Shown one piece after another: positions 1-8,432 of a stretch of DNA of 20,910 bases. The notes below the pieces were generated by a model. That model did not search any database, was not told where the DNA came from, and was given only the letters and a program-made list of their open reading frames with translations. A program made the translations under genes and the position numbers. Source of the stretch: Thermoplasmata archaeon (lineage in GTDB: Archaea; Thermoplasmatota; Thermoplasmata; UBA10834); NCBI GenBank assembly GCA_022865445.1, contig JALHSX010000096.1, positions 1 through 20,910 of the forward strand, written 5' to 3'. The stretch's first letter is position 1; every line of letters starts with the position of its first letter.

Positions 1-318
1 AAGGACATAAGCCCCTTTCTGTTCCCGTCTTGCGACGTTGATGGCATTCGACTATTGCACTCTACCCGCCGACGATGAGAGATCGATTCGGCCGTTTGAG
101 CTTGCTCCAGTGGGGAGTCGCCGTTTCACCAAATCCCCGGGAGACTTCATCCACAGAGGAATCATCACGTTATCCCGGGGCTGTGTCGTTTCTGCGCCCT
201 TGCCAGGACTCTCGCCCTGCTGTTCTGACAGCCCACTTTCTCACGGAGAGGGGACTTTCCTCAGCCGGCCTGCGATGAACGCAGGCCTACCGTCAGCCAT
301 CCGCCTTCTCCTGGCGAC
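1..318 (-). ncRNA. rnpB: RNase P RNA, archaeal type (3' end cut by window edge)
   Basis: This is the catalytic RNA of RNase P, which removes the 5' leader from pre-tRNAs. On the minus strand the universal P4 5' strand GAGGAAAGTCC is visible near 258-248. It is followed by CAGAAACGAC, a GTGAAACGGC stretch, GGAGCAAGCTCAAA, and the 3' signature AGAAAGGGGCTTA close to base 10. These occur in the order expected of RNase P RNA. A P3-like hairpin (CCTGCG/CGCAGG) lies just before P4. The 5' end is set at about 318 because CCAGGAGAAGG near 315-305 would pair with a 3' strand ending in CCTT at the window edge, so the last bases of P1 appear to be missing. The gene lies downstream of, and in the same direction as, the chemotaxis operon. 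The exact 5' boundary is uncertain by about 10 bases. Confidence 0.9.
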
Positions 319-341
319 CGGTATCTACGCGGTTGCATCTA

Positions 342-360
342 CAAAAGCCTTTCTGAGGCT
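342..360 (-). terminator. Possible terminator between cheD and rnpB
   Basis: On the minus strand a 5-bp stem (AGCCT, loop CAGAA, AGGCT) is followed directly by TTTT. A pyrimidine-rich tract lies upstream near 420-390. It sits in the 147-base gap between the cheD stop and the RNase P RNA, where the chemotaxis transcript should end and the rnpB promoter should lie. The stem is short and archaeal termination depends mainly on T-tracts, so the call is weak. The same T-rich bases might instead belong to the rnpB promoter. Confidence 0.3.
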
Positions 361-464
361 CTGGGGTCGCGCCACTGCTTGTGATGATAGACGAGATGCG
401 TAAGAAGAGAAGGAAGAAGAGGGCACAACTGCGCGGAGAAGAGCAAACACGGTCCGGCAATCTC

Positions 465-941
465 CTACAGTACCTTCACAGGCTCGAAGGCCGTCTTGAC
501 AATCACATGACCGTCCGATGTGTTGAAGTGGGCAGATCGGCCACGATTCCCCCCGAGGTCCTCGGCAACAATCCTGATCATGAGCTCCCTGAGTACGTTC
601 CTGATGATCATGCTGTTCTCCCTGCCGATGTTCGCGATCGCTAGGTTCAGGTTCGGAAACATCTGCGCCCCACCGACCAGCTTGGCGACCAACCTCTCTT
701 TCCTGACGCCGTGGTTCAGCATCTCTTTGACGAGCTTCCTCGTGCCCGTATCAGCGTATTTCCCTTCGTTGTCGCACTTGATCGGGGATTTCGGGAGCAG
801 CACGTGAGCGACTCCGCCTATCCGGGCCACCGGGTCGTACAAGATTATCGCGACGCATGAGCCTAGTCCCAAGCAGACTATCTGCTCAGGCGCGTGGCAC
901 ACGGCCATCTGTCCGATCCCGAGGGTATGCGGCTGGTTCAT
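465..941 (-). CDS. cheD: CheD, chemoreceptor glutamine deamidase
   Basis: CheD deamidates specific glutamines in chemoreceptors and partners with CheC in adaptation. The 158-residue protein has the catalytic Cys29 in LGLGSC, His46 in VAHVLLP, and the family blocks KYADTGTRKLVKEM and AEDLGGNRGRS. It has the usual length. The start is the ATG at 941, two bases after the cheC stop. An upstream in-frame extension to 1043 lies inside cheC and is not needed. It is the last gene of the operon. Oddity: the position equivalent to catalytic-site Thr21 of Thermotoga CheD (four residues before GSC) appears to be Cys23 here. Confidence 0.93.
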   Translation of the reverse strand: MNQPHTLGIGQMAVCHAPEQIVCLGLGSCVAIILYDPVARIGGVAHVLLPKSPIKCDNEGKYADTGTRKLVKEMLNHGVRKERLVAKLVGGAQMFPNLNLAIANIGRENSMIIRNVLRELMIRIVAEDLGGNRGRSAHFNTSDGHVIVKTAFEPVKVL

Positions 942-943
942 CT

Positions 944-1558
944 TCAGGGCTCCGCCATCCTCTCGAGTATCAGTTTGAGCGTCGACTCCTCGGGGAGCAT
1001 CAGGAAGTATCCCTCGAACTCTTCGTCGATCCCTTTGAAGCATGTGTGGACCGCGAGGACAGTGTCGACCTTCTGTGCCAAGCTAGCCAGTGGGATGTCA
1101 AGGACAGCTCCGAGCATGTCCACTGTGGCGTCCGGCGGTGCTGGAATCATGTCGATGTCTATCATCTTCGAGACGGCGATGAGATACCAACAGAGGCAGA
1201 TGTTGCCGATCTCCTTGAGCGCGGATTTCTGTATCTCCGTCAGCGAGGCGAGGTCGACTTTCTCCTTGGTCAGGTGCTCGAGCAATGTGACCGCGGATTT
1301 CCTCGGGAGAACGATGAGTATGCCGCTCTTGAGTTCGCCGCAGAGGTATGTGTACGTGCCTGCGACGATTTGGTCGGCGCCGCCAAGCCAATCAGATACC
1401 TTGGACATAGGGAGTATGCTGCATGAAGTGACTTCGTTCATGAGCTCAACATCCATGAGCGACGAGAGCGCCGTGGCAGCGCTGCCTGCGCCTATGTTGG
1501 CGAATTCCTTGATCACTTCCAAGACCTTTCCAGCCTTTTCGTCAGTCACTGCTCTCAT
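944..1558 (-). CDS. cheC: CheC, CheY-P phosphatase
   Basis: CheC dephosphorylates CheY-P and binds CheD in the cytoplasm. The 204-residue protein shows two copies of the family's E-x2-N active-site signature: EFAN near residues 18-21 and EIGN in the second half (SALKEIGNI). This is the normal two-site arrangement and length. A proline-rich stretch (IPAPP) follows the second Asn at the usual distance. The ATG overlaps the cheA TGA (ATGA), with GGAGG immediately upstream, so translation is probably coupled to cheA. Confidence 0.93.
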   Translation of the reverse strand: MRAVTDEKAGKVLEVIKEFANIGAGSAATALSSLMDVELMNEVTSCSILPMSKVSDWLGGADQIVAGTYTYLCGELKSGILIVLPRKSAVTLLEHLTKEKVDLASLTEIQKSALKEIGNICLCWYLIAVSKMIDIDMIPAPPDATVDMLGAVLDIPLASLAQKVDTVLAVHTCFKGIDEEFEGYFLMLPEESTLKLILERMAEP

Positions 1559-3480
1559 CCTCCGATTATGGAATCGACGTCGAGTATCAGCGCTATCCTG
1601 CCGCTGCCGAGTATCGTTCCTCCCGAGATCCCTCTGACCTTCCTCAGCCGCCTGTCCAGCCCTTTCACGACTATCTGCTGATGGCCGATCAGCTCGTCGA
1701 CCTGCAGAGCAACCCGTCTGTCCCTGCTCTGGACCACCAGGGTGTTGATGCCCTCCGGTGACTCGGGAGGTTTCGCCATCCCGAAGAATTCCCGCATTCG
1801 TATGAGAGGCAGGACCTCTCCTCTAAGCTGCACGACCTCCCTGCCCCTGATAGTCTTTATTTCGTCCTTTTCGAACTTGTGTGATTCTACGATGGTGCCC
1901 ATCGCGACTGCGTAGGTCTGGTCTGCGATCCCGACGAGCATCGCCTCGATTATCGCGAGAGTGAACGGCAGCCAGAGCGAGAAAGTGGTTCCCGCACCTT
2001 TCGAGCTGGTCACCATCACGCTTCCGCCTAGTTCCTCGACGGCCCTTTTGACGACGTCAAGTCCAACGCCTCTTCCAGACACCTCCGTGACCTCGCTCTT
2101 GGTGGAGAAACCCGGATTGAAAAGCAAGTCGACGAGTTCCCTTCCCGAAGCCGCGTCGGCTTGGCCCTGGGACATTATGCCTTTCTTCACAGCAGCCTTC
2201 CTGATCTGGTCGTAGTCAATGCCTTTGCCGTCGTCCGAGACCTCGATGAGCACATGGTCTTGCTGCTTCGACGCGACTATCCTAATCAGTCCTTTCGCCT
2301 TCTTCCCTGCGTGGACTCGTTCATCCGTCGTCTCTATACCATGGTCGACGCAGTTACGCAGCAGGTGCATCATGGGCTCGGTTATCCTATCAACGACAGT
2401 TCTGTCGAGCTCTATGCTCCCCCCCTCGACGAGGAGTTCTACCTCCTTCCCCTCGTTCTTGGATATGTCTCTGACCATGCGAGGAAACCTGCTCATTACG
2501 ACATCCAGGGGGATCATCCTGATCCCGAGGACTTTGGACTGTATGTCAGAAGTGAGCTTGTCGATGAGAGCTGAGATCTCTTGGAGCTCGATGTCGTCAC
2601 GCGTAGAGGCTTTCTCGAGAAGCCTGCTCCGCCCGATGACAAGCTCGCCAACGTTGTCCAGTAGGTCGTCCAGTTTGTCCATCCCCACCTTGACAGTCTG
2701 AGCGGGGAGAACATCGGATGAAGCCGCCACAGCGCTAACCTCCTGCTTCGTCATCTTGTGCCATTTCTCTCTAGGTTCTCCAGTCATCCCTACGTAGATC
2801 TCGTCCACATCTGACATGGCAATGACACGTCTGAGCGCCTCCTGGAACTTCTCGGTAGGCTCGAGAACGACTGTCAACTCCTCGAAGACATGCTCACGAT
2901 CGATGTCCGCCTCCGTAGGGCTGGATTCGACGATCTCGGAAGCCTTTCCAAGCTCCTTCAGGATCACCATGGCCCTTGCTGAAGGGAGTGAGCACCTTCT
3001 TCCCAGCTTTATCGAAACGGTCGTCGTCTTGGATTTGACTGGTTCAGGCTCGATCTCAGGAGTCTTCTTCTTGGGCGTTGCACGTCCGCTGGCGCCGGAG
3101 AGCAGCGCTCGCAGCTGCTGTATCAGTTCTGGATTCTCCCTGATTTCAGCAGATGCCTCGACTGCAATGACCATGGCGTCTAGGGTATCGAACCCGGTGA
3201 AGATGGTCTCCACGACGTTCTCCTTGAGCTGTAGACGGCCGTCGCGGATCCATCCCAGCACGTCCTCTATGGCATGAGCTGTCTCGACGACAGCCTTGAA
3301 ATTCATCATCCCCGCCATGCCCTTGATCGTGTGCGCGGATCTGAATATCCGATCCACCAACTCCTTGTTTTCTGGGTTCTTCTCGAGCTCCAGCAACGCA
3401 TCGTTCATGATGCGCAAGGACTCTCGCGATTCGGAAACGAACAGTTTCGAGTACTTGTTCAGGTCGATGTCTTTTGCCAA
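1555..3480 (-). CDS. cheA: CheA, chemotaxis histidine kinase
   Basis: CheA phosphorylates CheY and CheB in response to receptor state. The 641-residue protein has an Hpt P1 domain at about 1-128 with phospho-acceptor His50 (SAHTIKGMAG), a P2-like region at about 155-245, and a dimerisation P3 at about 260-325. The ATPase P4 spans about 330-506, with N box HLLRNCVDHGIE near 372, G1 DDGKGID near 416 and G2 GRGVGL near 469. A CheW-like P5 domain follows to 641. All catalytic motifs are intact. The start is a TTG at 3480, preceded by AGGAGTGA (which contains the cheB stop) about 6 bases upstream. Confidence 0.96.
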   Translation of the reverse strand: MAKDIDLNKYSKLFVSESRESLRIMNDALLELEKNPENKELVDRIFRSAHTIKGMAGMMNFKAVVETAHAIEDVLGWIRDGRLQLKENVVETIFTGFDTLDAMVIAVEASAEIRENPELIQQLRALLSGASGRATPKKKTPEIEPEPVKSKTTTVSIKLGRRCSLPSARAMVILKELGKASEIVESSPTEADIDREHVFEELTVVLEPTEKFQEALRRVIAMSDVDEIYVGMTGEPREKWHKMTKQEVSAVAASSDVLPAQTVKVGMDKLDDLLDNVGELVIGRSRLLEKASTRDDIELQEISALIDKLTSDIQSKVLGIRMIPLDVVMSRFPRMVRDISKNEGKEVELLVEGGSIELDRTVVDRITEPMMHLLRNCVDHGIETTDERVHAGKKAKGLIRIVASKQQDHVLIEVSDDGKGIDYDQIRKAAVKKGIMSQGQADAASGRELVDLLFNPGFSTKSEVTEVSGRGVGLDVVKRAVEELGGSVMVTSSKGAGTTFSLWLPFTLAIIEAMLVGIADQTYAVAMGTIVESHKFEKDEIKTIRGREVVQLRGEVLPLIRMREFFGMAKPPESPEGINTLVVQSRDRRVALQVDELIGHQQIVVKGLDRRLRKVRGISGGTILGSGRIALILDVDSIIGG

Positions 3481-3486
3481 ACCAGC

Positions 3487-4542
3487 TCACTCCTGAAGGA
3501 ATTTGACTATCTCTTCCGCGATATTCTCTAAAGGCAAGATATGGTCCACCAATCCCGCATCGATCGCGGATTTTGGCATGGAGTACGCAACTGAAGTGTG
3601 TTCGTCCTGAACCACGACCCTGCCTCCGGACGCCTTCACGACCATCGCTCCCGCTGTGCCGTCCGCCCCCATGCCAGTGAGGATAATGGCCATCAGGTTC
3701 TCCCTGAGCGACTCCGCAGCACTCCTGAACAGAACGTCGACAGACGGTCTGACGAAGTTGACGGGTTCGCCGTCGTCCAGTTTGATCACAAGGCTTGCCG
3801 CTCCTTTCCAGCCGAGTTTGAGGTGCCTGCCACCGGGGGCCAGATATGCCACGCCTTTCTCGACTCTGTCGCCTTCGCAGGCTACAACGACCCTGGGCCC
3901 CATCGCAGCATCCAGTCTTTTCGCGAAGGAAGTTGAGAATTCCGGAGGGAGGTGTTGAACGACAATGAAGGATGCAGGAAGATCCCGGGGAAGGGCTGCG
4001 AAGACAATCTCCAGGGCTCTTGGGCCCCCCGTCGATGCGCCGATCACTACGACCTTGTGGCCTTTGAAAGCCTCTTTCTTGACAGTTAGAACCTTCTTGG
4101 TGTGCAGAGGTTCTCTCGTTCTTCTCAGGGCCTCCACCTTCGCTTCCGCAGCGATCTTCACTATCTCGACTATCTTGCCGGTGAAATGCACAATATCAAT
4201 GGAAACGGGGCCGCTGGGCTTCGAGATGAAGTCGACAGCGCCCATCTCCAGCGCTCTAAGGGGAAGTTGGTCGTCAACCTTGTCCATCGCGCTGAGCATG
4301 ACCGTCCTTGCGGGCGACTCCTTCATGATCCTCTGCAATGTAGCGATTCCATCCATCTTCGGCATCTGTATATCGAGTAGAACGACGTCTGGAGCCAGCG
4401 TCTTGACTTTCTCGATAGCCTCGACCCCATCCTTGGCGCTCCCGACGACAGATATCCCGGCGTCAGACTCCAGCATGTCCTTGAGAACGACGCGCATGTA
4501 CGCGCTGTCGTCAACAATCAAGACCTTGATCTTTTCAGGCAT
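3487..4542 (-). CDS. cheB: CheB, receptor methylesterase/deamidase with receiver domain
   Basis: CheB removes methyl groups from receptor glutamates when phosphorylated by CheA. In 351 residues it has an N-terminal receiver domain (acidic pocket Asp11/Asp12, phospho-acceptor Asp57 in LLDIQMPKMDG) and a linker of about 40 residues. The C-terminal methylesterase domain carries the Ser170 (GASTGG), His197 (VQHLPP) and Asp294 (TGMGADGT) triad. Length is standard. The ATG is preceded by GAGGTC about 6 bases upstream, and the gene lies 10 bases after cheY and 6 before cheA. Confidence 0.96.
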   Translation of the reverse strand: MPEKIKVLIVDDSAYMRVVLKDMLESDAGISVVGSAKDGVEAIEKVKTLAPDVVLLDIQMPKMDGIATLQRIMKESPARTVMLSAMDKVDDQLPLRALEMGAVDFISKPSGPVSIDIVHFTGKIVEIVKIAAEAKVEALRRTREPLHTKKVLTVKKEAFKGHKVVVIGASTGGPRALEIVFAALPRDLPASFIVVQHLPPEFSTSFAKRLDAAMGPRVVVACEGDRVEKGVAYLAPGGRHLKLGWKGAASLVIKLDDGEPVNFVRPSVDVLFRSAAESLRENLMAIILTGMGADGTAGAMVVKASGGRVVVQDEHTSVAYSMPKSAIDAGLVDHILPLENIAEEIVKFLQE

Positions 4543-4552
4543 CCGCCCGACC

Positions 4553-4918
4553 TCAGATTTCCATCTGTAGCACGGCGTTCACAGACTCGAGCACATCGTC
4601 TGCCGTGAAGGGCTTGATTATGAAATCCACAGCGCCCGCCTCTAGCGATCGCATGACGGTCTTCTGATGGCCAAGCGCGGAGATCATGATGATCTTCGCC
4701 TTGCCGTTGGCTTCTTTGAGCCTCTTGACCGCCTCGATGCCGTCCTGTTTGGGCATCACAATGTCCATTGTGATGACGTCGGCTCCTTCCTTACCGAACC
4801 TCTCAACAGCATCGTCGGCGTTTCTAGCCTCGATCACCTTGTGCCCCCCAGCTTCAAGTATGTTCCTAAGGACCTTTCGCATGAACTCCGAGTCATCCAC
4901 AACTAGTATCTTGGCCAT
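4553..4918 (-). CDS. cheY: CheY, single-domain response regulator
   Basis: CheY carries the signal from CheA to the motility motor switch. It is a 121-residue stand-alone receiver domain with acidic pocket Asp8/Asp9, phospho-acceptor Asp52 (ITMDIVMPKQDG), conserved Ser in IMISAL and Lys in IIKPF. It starts one base after the cheW stop, and its GGAGGT Shine-Dalgarno lies inside the last cheW codons. No output domain is present, as expected for CheY. Its motor partner (archaellum switch, through CheF in other archaea) is not in this window. Confidence 0.94.
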   Translation of the reverse strand: MAKILVVDDSEFMRKVLRNILEAGGHKVIEARNADDAVERFGKEGADVITMDIVMPKQDGIEAVKRLKEANGKAKIIMISALGHQKTVMRSLEAGAVDFIIKPFTADDVLESVNAVLQMEI

Positions 4919-4919
4919 G

Positions 4920-5390
4920 TCATCTACCTCCAGAACTGTGCTCAGTATCGTCAGACAGCTCTAGAACCTTGAGCGGGTCAATCAGCGTGATAAGCCTGTC
5001 TTCGTGCTTGGCGATCCCGAGGACATATTGCGCCTCGATGCCACTCGCCACGTATGACGGGGCCTTCTCAACTGACTCCTTTCTGAACCTCGCGACCTCC
5101 AGAACCTCATCGACGAGGAAGCCGACCGGAGCGTCGGTCGCATCGACGACTACGATCTTCTTGTTGCCCTCAGCGGCAGGGTCCGGCTCCATACCGAATC
5201 TTTTCCTGAGGTTCACGACCGTCAGAAGCTTCCCTCTGAGGTTTATGACTCCTTCGATGTGCGAAGCGCTTCTGTGGACCTTGGCGACTTCCTCGATGTT
5301 GTGTATCTCCCTTACGATGGCCACATCGAATCCATACTCTTCTTTGCCCAGGCGGAAGACTACATATTGCAGAGTGTCGGTGTCCAGCAT
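4920..5390 (-). CDS. cheW: CheW, chemotaxis coupling protein
   Basis: CheW couples the receptor tip to CheA. The protein of about 156 residues is one CheW domain, with the family blocks FRLGKEEYGFDVAIVREI, GVINLRGKLLTVVNLRKRFG and GFLVDEVLEV. I place the start at ATG 5390 because GTGATC, matching the archaeal anti-16S sequence, lies about 3 bases upstream. That element overlaps the alternative GTG start at 5399, which would add three residues. The C-terminal tail after residue 145 is short and polar. The gene lies between the receptor and cheY with small gaps. Confidence 0.93.
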   Translation of the reverse strand: MLDTDTLQYVVFRLGKEEYGFDVAIVREIHNIEEVAKVHRSASHIEGVINLRGKLLTVVNLRKRFGMEPDPAAEGNKKIVVVDATDAPVGFLVDEVLEVARFRKESVEKAPSYVASGIEAQYVLGIAKHEDRLITLIDPLKVLELSDDTEHSSGGR

Positions 5391-5413
5391 TGTGATCACT
5401 GCCTTCCAGCGCT

Positions 5414-7354
5414 TTACTTGCCCTCGCTTGCTTTCTGCACGGTCATAACAGCTGCTTTCGCAGATTCCACCTGCTTCGTGATCTCGTTCAGTTTGTTCGC
5501 CAGATCCGCTAGCTCATGGGCAGATGCCGTGAGTTCCTCCATCCCTGCCGCGAGGTTCTCAGAGGATACCGAAATACCTTCTGAGGAGGCCGAGTTCTCC
5601 TTCGAGATCGCTGCGACCTCGTCCAGGGATTTGGCCAGGCTCTCCGTAAGTGCCTTCTGCTCCTCCGTGGAGGCGCTGATCTCCTGCACCATTGCGGCCG
5701 TCTCCTCGACTGTCGCAGCAATGTCCTCAAGGGATTTCAGCGAGTCTGAAATGGTCCTTGAGCTCTCTGACGCATCCTTCATTGTGTGTTCCATCTTTTC
5801 GGTTGTGTCATCGATATCGTTCTCGACGAGCTCTATGAGTTGCTGAATCTGATTTGCAGCTTTCCGAGACCCCTCAGCAAGCTTCCTGACCTCGTCAGCG
5901 ACCACTGCGAACCCACGTCCCTGTTCGCCTGCTCTCGCAGCCTCTATCGCAGCGTTGAGTGACAACAGGTTCGTCTGGTGTGCGATGTCGGTGATTATTG
6001 ACACGATCTGTGAGATCTCTTTTGACTTCTTGGAGAGAAGCTTCATCGACTCTGCGGTGTCCTCGACGTTTCTTAGCATCGAATTCATCTTCTCCAGTGA
6101 AATCTGAGCGGACTTGCTGCCGTTCTGCGCGACCTCGCTGGCGTTCGCAGATGCTCCAGCTGCATTCTGCGAGCTCTGGACCACATCGTAGATTGCTTTG
6201 GTCTGCTCCGAGAGCATCCTGACCATCTCATCGATTCTCATCGATTCGGCTTGAGCGCTCTTGGATTCCTGGGCGACGGCAGAGGATACCTGTTGCGTGT
6301 TCTCGGTCATGTGTCCGATGGTCTCTGCGAATGATGCGGACGAATCCTTGAGAGACTCCGCCGCTACCTTGATCTCGTTGGTAAGCTTTGACAGGTTCTG
6401 TCTCATCTGCTTGAACGCTTCGACAAGCGTAGCCAGATCGCCCTTCGCCACCACATTGATCTCCCTTGTCATATCCCCTCCAGCAATCGCTTGTGCGCTC
6501 TCGGTCAGCTCTATGAGGGGTTTCGAGGTGTTGTCGATCAACATGTTCATCGATTTCACGAGGTCTCCCACCTCGTCGTTCGTAGCCTTTATTTCCAAGC
6601 GCGTTCTGAAATTGCCTTCGGCAATCGTCTTGGCCGTCTTCGAGACAGCTACAATCGGTTTCGTCTCCATGGATGAGAACACGAACGACAGAAGGATGAC
6701 AACAACAGTTGCCGCAGCAGCTCCAACGATAGTGTACAAGATTGCGTCGTTTACTGTCTTGTGGATCACGGTGTCCATCAGCGCGGCAGCATCATCGTAC
6801 ACGATGATGAGGTCCTCCATGTTCAGGTTGATGGTCTCCATGCGCAACGATGCATTCCTCGATGCGTTGTATGCAGAGGCAGTGTCACCAGCGCGCAGCA
6901 AGGTGATGGTGGCAGTGGTCTCGTCTATGTAGTTCTCCCACTCCGCCTCGATAACACCATACGCGCGTTCCTCCTCCGTGATCAGAGCCGTTTGACCCTG
7001 GTCAGCGATGATGTTGCCCATGTGCGGAGAGACATTTAGGGCGTATTGAGTTCCATAGTCCCTGAGGAACTGCCTGAATGAAGACTGGAAATTCACCATG
7101 TTGTTATAGAACACGCTGGCGCCCGACTGGCCATAGTCGAGCACATATGTCATGAACGATTCGTGAGACGACGCCAGGTCATTGCCGCCTTTTGCAATCT
7201 CTACGACGACTACCATCGATTCGTCGTGCAAAATCGTAGCGTCCTTCTGGATGTCGCGCATTCCTTGGATCGACACGAGGCTAATGAAGGCTATCGGGAT
7301 CAAAGACATGCACATGATCACAGCGACGAGCTTCGCCGTCAGCCCAAATCTCAA
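5414..7354 (-). CDS. Methyl-accepting chemotaxis receptor with tandem HAMP domains
   Basis: This is a membrane chemoreceptor of 646 residues. TM1 is at about 9-29. An extracytoplasmic, mainly helical sensor follows at about 30-203 and TM2 is at about 205-227. Two successive HAMP-like segments at about 228-322 have EGNF and GGDM signatures. The signalling domain has the highly conserved tip near 455-495 (AHQTNLLSLNAAIEAARAGE). The ligand is unknown; the sensor resembles a four-helix-bundle type only by helical appearance. The start is a TTG at 7354 with AGGTGG four bases upstream; no ATG fits this position. It is the first gene of the operon, and its CheA/CheW partners follow directly. Confidence 0.93.
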   Translation of the reverse strand: MRFGLTAKLVAVIMCMSLIPIAFISLVSIQGMRDIQKDATILHDESMVVVVEIAKGGNDLASSHESFMTYVLDYGQSGASVFYNNMVNFQSSFRQFLRDYGTQYALNVSPHMGNIIADQGQTALITEEERAYGVIEAEWENYIDETTATITLLRAGDTASAYNASRNASLRMETINLNMEDLIIVYDDAAALMDTVIHKTVNDAILYTIVGAAAATVVVILLSFVFSSMETKPIVAVSKTAKTIAEGNFRTRLEIKATNDEVGDLVKSMNMLIDNTSKPLIELTESAQAIAGGDMTREINVVAKGDLATLVEAFKQMRQNLSKLTNEIKVAAESLKDSSASFAETIGHMTENTQQVSSAVAQESKSAQAESMRIDEMVRMLSEQTKAIYDVVQSSQNAAGASANASEVAQNGSKSAQISLEKMNSMLRNVEDTAESMKLLSKKSKEISQIVSIITDIAHQTNLLSLNAAIEAARAGEQGRGFAVVADEVRKLAEGSRKAANQIQQLIELVENDIDDTTEKMEHTMKDASESSRTISDSLKSLEDIAATVEETAAMVQEISASTEEQKALTESLAKSLDEVAAISKENSASSEGISVSSENLAAGMEELTASAHELADLANKLNEITKQVESAKAAVMTVQKASEGK

Positions 7355-7389
7355 TTGACCACCTTTCCAATTCTCTAGTCTTGGTTTCT

Positions 7390-7410
7390 GAGCCGGAGCT
7401 TCTCCAGCTC
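7390..7410 (-). repeat. Inverted repeat (9-bp stem) in the receptor mRNA leader
   Basis: On the minus strand GAGCTGGAG, loop AAG, CTCCGGCTC forms a 9-bp stem with one U-G pair. It lies between the predicted promoter near 7455 and the TTG start at 7354, so it should be in the 5' untranslated RNA of the chemotaxis operon. A role in RNA stability or translation is possible but not shown. Confidence 0.45.
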
Positions 7411-7448
7411 GTGGAAGCCATTCTATGCGTCAAAATCCGCCTGGGCCA

Positions 7449-7460
7449 TATTAATATATG
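7449..7460 (-). promoter_or_regulatory. Likely TATA box of the chemotaxis operon
   Basis: The run ATATTAATATAT lies in the 208-base gap between the divergent receptor and cheR genes. Read on the minus strand it would place transcription start near 7428, giving a leader of about 70 bases before the receptor TTG. The element is nearly symmetric and could also serve the plus strand, though cheR has a better-placed candidate. Confidence 0.5.
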
Positions 7461-7530
7461 CCGTCTCATTATCAATTCTGGTAGCCAGTGCTCCTGACCC
7501 GTGTCTTCCGTGCTCTTTCTCCAGGCAAGG

Positions 7531-7536
7531 AATATC
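7531..7536 (+). promoter_or_regulatory. Candidate TATA box for a leaderless cheR mRNA
   Basis: AATATC, preceded by AAGG, lies 27-32 bases upstream of the cheR ATG at 7563. That is the archaeal TATA-to-start distance. There is no Shine-Dalgarno before the ATG (AGCCGAC), which fits a leaderless transcript. The box itself is weak. Confidence 0.4.
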
Positions 7537-7562
7537 TAGCCACACCCCCATGACCAGCCGAC

Positions 7563-8384
7563 ATGGAAATCAGCGAGGATCAGTTCACGACGCAGGTCAT
7601 GAAACACCTCTTTGAATCGCGAGGCATCGACCTATCCGGATACTCTCAATCGTTCATGATTAGGAGCATAAGGAGAAGGATTGGCAGGAGCGGAAGATCG
7701 GACTATGCCACTTACCTACACCATCTCCTCAGCAGCGACGAAGAGACAAACGAGCTCCTCGGAACCCTTTCAATAAACGTGACGGAGTTCTTCCGAGATA
7801 GGGGAGCTTTCGAAACGTTTTCCAGAACGGCGATAAAGCCACTGCTAGAATCGAAGACCGGTTCCGGAGGCCTGCTTCGGCTGTGGAGCGCAGGATGCGC
7901 CACAGGCCAGGAGGTGTACACGATTGCGATCTGCTTGGCCCAAGAACTCAGTAGGCTGCAGCGTGAGCAGAGGATGCTGACATCGATACTCGGGACGGAC
8001 ATCTCCTCCGCTGCTCTTGCGAAGGCCAAGTCCGGAGTGTACACGAAGGAAGAGATGCGCGGCCTCCCAGACAAATTCCTTGCGGAGTACTTCGACCACA
8101 CTGGTGACAAGTACGTCGTGGGCTCTCAGCTGCGGAAAGGCGTCAGGTTCTCAAGAGAGAACCTGTTGGACAAACCCGGATCGAAGTTCTTCGATGCCAT
8201 TGTCTGCAGGAACGTCATGATCTACTTCTCGCGGGCGATGCACGACAAGGTTACTATGAACTTATATGACGCCCTGAAAACAGGCGGCTACCTGATGGTT
8301 GGACGGACTGAGACCCTGATGGGTCCTCCAAGGGCTTTGTTCGAAGTCGTCGATCTAGAGAACAGGATTCTGCGCAAGAAGTAG
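7563..8384 (+). CDS. cheR: CheR, receptor glutamate methyltransferase
   Basis: CheR methylates receptor glutamates using S-adenosylmethionine, opposing CheB. The 273-residue protein has the N-terminal helical CheR domain at about 1-80, followed by a Rossmann methyltransferase. This shows LWSAGCATGQEVYTIA (SAM-binding loop; the common form is GEEPYS), LGTDIS, FDAIVCRNVMIYF and GRTETL. Length is standard and no TPR or extra domain is present. It is divergent from the rest of the chemotaxis genes and thus separately controlled. No Shine-Dalgarno precedes the ATG. Confidence 0.95.
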   Translation: MEISEDQFTTQVMKHLFESRGIDLSGYSQSFMIRSIRRRIGRSGRSDYATYLHHLLSSDEETNELLGTLSINVTEFFRDRGAFETFSRTAIKPLLESKTGSGGLLRLWSAGCATGQEVYTIAICLAQELSRLQREQRMLTSILGTDISSAALAKAKSGVYTKEEMRGLPDKFLAEYFDHTGDKYVVGSQLRKGVRFSRENLLDKPGSKFFDAIVCRNVMIYFSRAMHDKVTMNLYDALKTGGYLMVGRTETLMGPPRALFEVVDLENRILRKK

Positions 8385-8432
8385 TGACGTTCCTGAGAAC
8401 GGTCATTTGATCATCATCGTCTGACGACATGC

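Noticed and set aside
381..644. Lys/Arg-rich open frame on the plus strand between rnpB and cheD
   Set aside because: Most of it is antisense to cheD, and the basic start is the complement of a pyrimidine tract. No ribosome binding site.
942..1043. Longer CheD reading frame starting inside cheC
   Set aside because: The extension is Arg-rich, overlaps cheC in another frame, and family members start near the ATG at 941.
8385..8432. C/D-box-like sequence (ATGATGA) in the cheR downstream gap
   Set aside because: No CTGA D box at proper spacing on the same strand; not supportable as a guide RNA.
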